Of a stretch of DNA of 64,000 nucleotides, positions 59,447-64,000 are shown in pieces. Each line of letters opens with the position of its first letter. The first letter of the stretch is position 1. The notes beneath the pieces were generated by a model, which made no database searches, had not been told where the DNA came from, and saw only the letters and a program-made list of their open reading frames with translations. The stretch covers positions 62,001-126,000 of the forward strand of contig NZ_JAMWMR010000015.1 in NCBI RefSeq assembly GCF_023887685.1, given 5' to 3'. Origin of the DNA: Streptomyces macrolidinus (GTDB lineage: Bacteria; Actinomycetota; Actinomycetes; Streptomycetales; Streptomycetaceae). A program made the position numbers and the translations under genes.

Positions 59447-60022
59447 TCAGCGCTGCGGGGGCAGGCGCTGCAGGGCGTGCACGGCCGCCTCCGCGAGCGT
59501 CGGGTGCGCGAGCGCCTCGTTCAGTACGGGCCTGGCCCGTGGGTCGCCGAGGACACCGAGCCCCTCCACGCAGGCGAGGGCCACCTTGCGGTACGGGTCG
59601 TGCGGGCGCAGCCGGCGCCGCAGCGTGGTGATCAGCGCGGGCACGGCCTCGGGGGCGCGCAGCTCGACGAGCAGGCGTACGGGGTGGAGGGCGTAGGCGA
59701 CGCGGAGTTCGTTGGTGGCGAGGGCGGCTGCCGCGCGGCCGGTGCGCGGATCGCCGAGCCGGGCCAGGGCGTGGGCGGCCGACGCGCAGCGCGGCGGGTC
59801 ACGGTGGTTGAGCAGCAGGACGAGCGCTTCGAACGCCCGCCGGTCGCCTTGGAGTCCGAGCCGGAAGGCCGCCGACTCGCGGGCCCACAGCGGCTGTCCG
59901 GGTTCGGTCAGCACGGCGGCCAGGGTGTCCGGGTCGCTGGTCGCCGCCAGCCGCTCGTAGGCCGGCGAGCCACCGGACTCGGTCCGTAAACGCTCCGTGA
60001 GTGACCGCGACGCCTCGTCCAT
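59447..60022 (-). CDS. HEAT-repeat protein
   Basis: 191 residues. About five HEAT-like helix pairs (LWARESAAFRLGLQGDRRAFEALV, CASAAHALARLGDPRTGRAA, AVPALITTLRR, VALACVEGLGVLGDPRARPVL). A scaffold for binding proteins; no enzyme function. Start ATG at 60022. Convergent with the GNAT gene at 4 bp. Divergent from the hydroxyacyl-CoA dehydrogenase gene. Confidence 0.85.
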   Translation of the reverse strand: MDEASRSLTERLRTESGGSPAYERLAATSDPDTLAAVLTEPGQPLWARESAAFRLGLQGDRRAFEALVLLLNHRDPPRCASAAHALARLGDPRTGRAAAALATNELRVAYALHPVRLLVELRAPEAVPALITTLRRRLRPHDPYRKVALACVEGLGVLGDPRARPVLNEALAHPTLAEAAVHALQRLPPQR

Positions 60023-60414
60023 GGAGCCGAGGGTACGGGCGCCCGCCGGTCGGCGGGAGCTACATCACACATTCCGGGGGGTGGCGCGCTCGTTACCCGC
60101 GAGTTAAGCTCATTCGAGCGAGTTACCCACTCGTTCGACTTGCGGTGGCCTGGTGACGCAGCCACGGCAAGGAGCACTCCCACGCCCTCAGGGCCGTGGG
60201 TGCTGGTCGGTTCGGTACCTCAGGTACCCAAGTACGGCTCGGCTCCGGGACAGGGCCGGTCGGATCACGTTCCGGACGTGTGCGCGTCCGTGGACGATGC
60301 CGGGCGTGTGCGCTCGTCGGCCCGGCGAACACCCGCAACCTCCGCACTGTGTACGTCCGTTGACGCACCCAGGCGCATCTCTCAGTCGTCACCCCTCATC
60401 TCTGGAGTCCCGCG
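60023..60414. promoter_or_regulatory. 392-bp regulatory spacer with an array of dyads upstream of the dehydrogenase gene
   Basis: At 60089-60133 there are three adjoining dyads: CTCG-N7-CGAG (60089-60103), GCTC-N4-GAGC (60108-60119) and CGAG-N7-CTCG (60119-60133). TTACCC appears twice, exactly 30 bases apart, about three DNA turns. This looks like a multi-site operator, possibly of the TetR regulator encoded downstream of the dehydrogenase. The rest of the spacer shows nothing clear and no gene. Confidence 0.45.
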
Positions 60415-62220
60415 ATGGCCACTCCCTTCTCCGACACTCCTCTGTCCCCTCTCAAGACCGTCGCCGTGATCGGTCTCGGCACCATGGGCACCGGCATCGC
60501 CGAGGTGCTGACCCGGGCCGGCCGCGAGGTCATCGGCATCGACGTCAGCGAGGCCGCGGCCACCCAGGCCGGTGCCGCGCTGGAGACGTCCCTCGCCCGC
60601 GCCGTCGGCCGCGGACGCCTCGGCGAGCGGGAGCGCGACGACGCCCTCGCCCGCTTCCGTACGTCCACGGATCTGGCGGCGGCGGCCGACGCCGACCTGG
60701 TCATCGAGGTGGTCCCGGAGTCGTACGAGATCAAGCAGCAGGTCTTCCGCGCCCTGGACGGCATCGTGCGGCCCGACACCATCCTCGCCACCGGGACGAA
60801 CGCGCTGTCCGTGACCCGGCTCGCGGCCGACTCGGCGCACCCCGACCGTGTGCTCGGGCTGCACTTCTTCAACCCGGCGCCCGCGATGCGCCTGGTCGAG
60901 GTCGTCTCGTCCGTGCTGACCGCGCCCGCGGCCGTCACCGCGGTGACGGATCTGGCCCTGGACCTGGGCAAGGAGCCCGTCGCGGTGGGCGACCGGCCCG
61001 GATTCGTCGCCGACGGGCTGCTGTTCGGCTATCTGAACCAGGCCGCCGCGATGTACGAGGCCAAGTACGCCTCCCGTGAGGACATCGACGCCGCGATGCG
61101 GCTGGGCTGCGGGCTGCCCATGGGGCCGCTGGCGCTGCTCGACCTGATCGGCGTCGACACGGCCCGTACGGTCCTGGAGGCCATGTACGCCGCCTCCCGC
61201 GACCGGCTGCACGCGCCCGCGCCGATCCTCAAGCAGCTCAGCGAGGCGGGCCTGACCGGCCGCAAGTCGGGGCGCGGCTTCTACACCTACGAGGCCCCCG
61301 GCAGCGCGGTCGTGGTGCGCGACGCGCTGACCCCGCTGGACGGTACCGCCCTGGCGCCGGGCCGTCCGGTGCGCTCGGTCGGGGTCGCCGGTTCCGGCAC
61401 CATGGCGTCCGGGATCACCGAGGTCTTCGCCAAGGCCGGGTACGACGTCGTCCTCGCCGCCCGCACCGAGGAGAAGGCGCAGGCCGCGAAGGCGCGGGTC
61501 GGCAAGTCGCTCGCGCGCTCGGTCGACAAGGGCCGGATGACGGCCGAGACGGCCGCGCAGACGCTGGACCGGATCCGGCCGACGGGCTCCTACGACGACT
61601 TCGCCGGGGTCGATCTGGCCCTGGAGGCGATCGCCGAGGACCTGGCGGCCAAGCAGCAGCTCTTCGCCACGTTCGACAAGGTCTGCAAGCCGGGCGCGAT
61701 CCTGGCCACCACCACGTCCTCTCTGCCCGTGGTCGCCTGTGCCCGTGCCACCTCGCGTCCGCAGGACGTGATCGGCATGCACTTCTTCAACCCGGCGCCC
61801 GCCATGAAGCTGGTCGAGGTGGTCCGTACGGTGTTGACGGCGGACGATGTGCACTCGACGGTCCGTGACCTGTGTGCATCGATCAAGAAGCACCCCGTCG
61901 ACTGCGGCGACCGGGCCGGGTTCATCGTCAACGCCCTGCTGTTCCCGTACCTCAACAACGCGATCAAGATGGTGCAGGAGCACTACGCGTCCCTTGACGA
62001 CATCGACGCGGCGATGAAGCTGGGCGGCGGCTACCCGATGGGCCCGTTCGAACTGCTCGACGTGGTCGGTCTCGATGTCTCGCTGGCCATCGAGAAGGTC
62101 CTGCACCGCGAGTTCCGCGACCCGGGCCTGGCGCCCGCGCCGCTCCTGGAGCATCTGGTGGCCGCGGGCTGCCTCGGCCGCAAGACCGGCCGCGGCTTCC
62201 GCGAATATGCCAAGCGCTGA
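60415..62220 (+). CDS. duplicated 3-hydroxyacyl-CoA dehydrogenase (two Hbd-like halves)
   Basis: 601 residues in which the 3-hydroxybutyryl-CoA dehydrogenase fold occurs twice. Half 1 (about 12-300): VAVIGLGTMGTGIAE, LHFFNPAPAMRLVE, and DRPGFVADGLLF. Half 2 (about 318-600): VGVAGSGTMASGITE, MHFFNPAPAMKLVE, and DRAGFIVNALLF. Both halves keep the NAD loop and the catalytic His, so both may be active. NAD-dependent oxidation of 3-hydroxyacyl-CoA, or its reverse (3-hydroxybutyryl-CoA formation) in the ethylmalonyl-CoA pathway, is expected. Start ATG at 60415. Downstream is a TetR gene and ccr. Confidence 0.93.
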   Translation: MATPFSDTPLSPLKTVAVIGLGTMGTGIAEVLTRAGREVIGIDVSEAAATQAGAALETSLARAVGRGRLGERERDDALARFRTSTDLAAAADADLVIEVVPESYEIKQQVFRALDGIVRPDTILATGTNALSVTRLAADSAHPDRVLGLHFFNPAPAMRLVEVVSSVLTAPAAVTAVTDLALDLGKEPVAVGDRPGFVADGLLFGYLNQAAAMYEAKYASREDIDAAMRLGCGLPMGPLALLDLIGVDTARTVLEAMYAASRDRLHAPAPILKQLSEAGLTGRKSGRGFYTYEAPGSAVVVRDALTPLDGTALAPGRPVRSVGVAGSGTMASGITEVFAKAGYDVVLAARTEEKAQAAKARVGKSLARSVDKGRMTAETAAQTLDRIRPTGSYDDFAGVDLALEAIAEDLAAKQQLFATFDKVCKPGAILATTTSSLPVVACARATSRPQDVIGMHFFNPAPAMKLVEVVRTVLTADDVHSTVRDLCASIKKHPVDCGDRAGFIVNALLFPYLNNAIKMVQEHYASLDDIDAAMKLGGGYPMGPFELLDVVGLDVSLAIEKVLHREFRDPGLAPAPLLEHLVAAGCLGRKTGRGFREYAKR

Positions 62221-62283
62221 CGGGCGCGGCGACAGGCCCGGGAAGGGCGCCGACTGGGGCGGACTGCTCGACCCGGCCGCCCA

Positions 62284-62308
62284 CCCCCCGCCCGCGCGAG
62301 GCGGGGGG
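62284..62308. terminator. terminator hairpin after the dehydrogenase gene
   Basis: CCCCCCGCC pairs exactly with GGCGGGGGG around a 7-base loop, 64 bp after the dehydrogenase stop and upstream of the TetR start at 62357. Confidence 0.75.
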
Positions 62309-62356
62309 ATCCCCGGGCATGCACATCACCCGGCGCGCATGCAGTACGTTCGGGGC

Positions 62357-63169
62357 ATGTCCCAGCCCGCCAAGTCCTCACGTACACCAGCCGCGTCCGA
62401 CGCACCGGAGAGTGCCGCAGGCTCTCGCGCCGCAGCCCAGCGGCTCAAGATGCGCCGAGAACTGGCGGCAGCCGCGATGGAGCTGTTCGCCACCAAGGGA
62501 TACGAGGCGACCACCGTCGACGAGATCGCGGCGACCGCCGGGGTCGCCCGGCGCACCTTCTTCCGCCACTTCCGCTCCAAGGAGGAGGCGATCTTCCCGG
62601 ACCACGACGACACCCTGGTCCGCGCCGAGGCGGTCCTCAACGCGGCGCCCGCGCACGAGCATCCGCTCGACACGGTGTGCCGCGGCATCAAGGAAGTCAT
62701 GAGGATGTACGCGGCCCAGCCGGAGATCTCCGTGCAGCGCTACAAGCTCACGCGCGAGGTGCCGACGCTGCGCGAGGCGGAGATCGCCTCGGTCGCCCGC
62801 TACGAGCGGCTCTTCACCCGCTATCTGCTCGGCCACTTCGACGAGCACGCGCACGACGACGACGCCAACGACGACCCGCTGCTCGCGGAGGTGGCGGCCT
62901 CGGCGGTGGTCACCGCGCACAACCACGTCCTGCGGCGCTGGCTGCGGGCCGGCGGCCAGGGGGACGTGGAGACCCAGCTCGACCACGCCTTCGCGATCGT
63001 CCGCAAGACCTTCGGCACGGGGATCGGGGCCGGGCGCGAGACCGCGCCCCGTACGACGTCGGCGTCCGCGCTCACGCAGGGCGAGGTGCTGGTGACGGTG
63101 ACGAGGACCGACACGCCTCTCGACGAGGTCATGCGCGCCATCGAGCAGGCCCTCAAGGGCCGCGCGTAG
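62357..63169 (+). CDS. TetR family transcriptional regulator
   Basis: 270 residues. N-terminal HTH at about 35-80: MELFATKGYEATTVDEIAATAGVARRTFFRHFRSKEEA, and an effector domain with TLREAEIASVARYERLFTRYLLGH. By position it may control hbd and ccr, responding to an acyl-CoA. Start ATG at 62357 is favoured over 62339, which lacks a ribosome site. Same strand as both neighbours; flanked by terminator hairpins on each side, so it is transcribed separately. Confidence 0.92.
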   Translation: MSQPAKSSRTPAASDAPESAAGSRAAAQRLKMRRELAAAAMELFATKGYEATTVDEIAATAGVARRTFFRHFRSKEEAIFPDHDDTLVRAEAVLNAAPAHEHPLDTVCRGIKEVMRMYAAQPEISVQRYKLTREVPTLREAEIASVARYERLFTRYLLGHFDEHAHDDDANDDPLLAEVAASAVVTAHNHVLRRWLRAGGQGDVETQLDHAFAIVRKTFGTGIGAGRETAPRTTSASALTQGEVLVTVTRTDTPLDEVMRAIEQALKGRA

Positions 63170-63633
63170 CGTTCCGCGACCCACTGGGCAAGACCGTCCG
63201 ACCCACGGGCCGGTGGTGGCACTGAGTGCCACCACCGGCCCGTTCTCATGAGCGCTCCCCAGACGCGCCTTGATCGATCATCGCTCATCTGTCGGGTAAA
63301 GATTTCATTTGAGAGCAAGTTCTGGCACCCAGTGCCTTGCGGGGTGACACGCCGTGCCATACCGTGAGGGTGTCCGGGCGGCCGGCGTACAGAGAACCTC
63401 CGTACGGCGGCTGTCCCCGCAAGCCCTCGGGCGAGCGCGCCCGGACGCCTGCGTCACAGGCACCCTCCGCGCCACCAAGCGTTGCCACAGCACCACCTCC
63501 GCCGAACCGACGGCACCCTCCACCCGCAGCACACCGACGTCACCCTCAGCGTCTCCCTCAAGACTTCCCCCAGCTCTCGACACCGCTCGACGCCGTTCGA
63601 CCGGGGAGACCCCACTTCGCCGGAGGCACCATC
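63170..63633 (+). promoter_or_regulatory. 464-bp spacer with the ccr promoter and a GGCAC-N3-GTGCC dyad
   Basis: After the TetR terminator come GGCACCCAGTGCC (63324-63336) and, adjoining it, TTGCGG (63337-63342) with TACCGT (63360-63365), 17 bp apart: a possible ccr promoter, about 270 bp before the GTG start. The dyad would overlap or abut the -35 box and could be an operator. The remainder to 63633 is an untranslated leader with no clear gene. Confidence 0.45.
63207..63241 (+). terminator. perfect 16-bp terminator after the TetR gene
   Basis: 63207-63222 pairs base for base with 63226-63241, loop TGA, then GTTCTC. It lies 38 bp after the TetR stop. Its core is the palindrome GGCAC-TGA-GTGCC, a close copy of which lies upstream of ccr. 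Confidence 0.85.
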
Positions 63634-64000
63634 GTGAAGGACATCCTGGACGCGATCCAGTCGGGGACGGCCACGTCCGCCGACCTCGCCGCTCTGCCGC
63701 TGCCCGAGTCGTACCGCGCGATCACCGTGCACAAGGACGAGACGGAGATGTTCGCGGGGCTCACCACCCGCGACAAGGACCCCCGCAAGTCGCTGCACCT
63801 GGACGACGTGCCGCTGCCCGAACTGGGGCCGGGCGAGGCCCTGGTGGCCGTCATGGCCTCCTCGGTCAACTACAACTCGGTGTGGACGTCGATCTTCGAG
63901 CCGCTGCCGACCTTCGGCTTCCTGGAGCGCTACGGCAAGCTCTCGGAGCTGACCAGGCGCCATGACCTGCCGTACCACATCATCGGGTCCGACCTCGCGG
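63634..64000 (+). CDS. ccr: crotonyl-CoA carboxylase/reductase, N-terminal part
   Basis: NADPH-dependent reductive carboxylase making (2S)-ethylmalonyl-CoA from crotonyl-CoA and CO2; in Streptomyces it serves acetate assimilation and supplies ethylmalonyl-CoA for polyketides. Only the first 122 codons are in the window. The start VKDILDAIQSGTATSADLAALPLPESYRA and the later NYNSVWTSIFEPLPTF are clear Ccr signatures; the Zn-type MDR fold lacks the zinc ligands in this family. GTG start at 63634 with GGAGG 7 bp upstream. It runs off the right edge. Next to Hbd and TetR, it marks the ethylmalonyl-CoA type cluster. Confidence 0.93.
   Translation, partial: MKDILDAIQSGTATSADLAALPLPESYRAITVHKDETEMFAGLTTRDKDPRKSLHLDDVPLPELGPGEALVAVMASSVNYNSVWTSIFEPLPTFGFLERYGKLSELTRRHDLPYHIIGSDLA

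Overview
The window is high-GC actinobacterial chromosome and almost certainly Streptomyces. Third codon positions are nearly all G or C, GTG and TTG starts are common, and there are many XRE, LysR, ROK and TetR regulators, an RsbU-like SpoIIE phosphatase and a crotonyl-CoA carboxylase/reductase gene. About 63 protein-coding genes can be supported. I found no rRNA, tRNA, CRISPR array, insertion sequence or integrase. It reads as ordinary chromosomal housekeeping and accessory metabolism, not an island.

Layout. 0-5.7 kb: a leftward sugar locus with a ROK regulator, ABC ATPase, permease, lipoprotein binding protein and a Gfo/Idh/MocA dehydrogenase cut by the window edge. 5.8-13.9 kb: a lone KAS III (FabH-like) enzyme, FdhD, the decayed 3' end of a zinc-type dehydrogenase, a bile-acid-symporter-family protein divergent from a LysR regulator, an acyl-CoA synthetase, an aldo/keto reductase and an SDR. 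13.9-21.3 kb: three methyltransferases, a pterin carbinolamine dehydratase, an ADP-ribosylglycohydrolase, two XRE regulators, a DUF574 methyltransferase and an OsmC protein. 21.4-29.5 kb: a membrane-anchored phosphodiesterase, two metallo-beta-lactamase (MBL) fold hydrolases around a DedA protein, an aminotransferase-like protein with no lysine, and a secreted Gln/Gly-rich repeat protein. 29.1-39.2 kb: small stress and membrane proteins, an ABC-F ATPase, a methyltransferase, transketolase, a VOC protein, GNAT and several hypotheticals.

39.2-44.3 kb is a tight four-gene peptidase operon: M55 D-aminopeptidase, M20, S9 and S66 LD-carboxypeptidase, with overlapping start and stop codons. 44.4-49.5 kb holds a zinc-type CDF exporter, an IolE-like isomerase/dehydratase, a collagen-repeat exported protein, IolC and its usual Cgl0159-type aldolase partner, that is, part of an inositol-type catabolic set. 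49.5-59.4 kb has a methyltransferase coupled to a large PAS-GAF-PP2C-ATPase signalling protein, a 14-helix-type MFS exporter with three carboxypeptidase-regulatory-like domains on its tail, an SRPBCC protein, a secreted TAP-like hydrolase, a Rid protein and a GNAT. 59.4-64 kb ends in an ethylmalonyl-CoA-type locus: HEAT protein, doubled 3-hydroxyacyl-CoA dehydrogenase, TetR and the start of ccr.

Most genes fall into known families. The most unusual things are the lysine-free aminotransferase homologue coupled to an MBL hydrolase, the four-peptidase operon, the MFS/beta-sandwich fusion, the His-rich methyltransferase leader, and repeated dyads around hbd-tetR-ccr. I did not find a clearly new defence, toxin or biosynthetic system.
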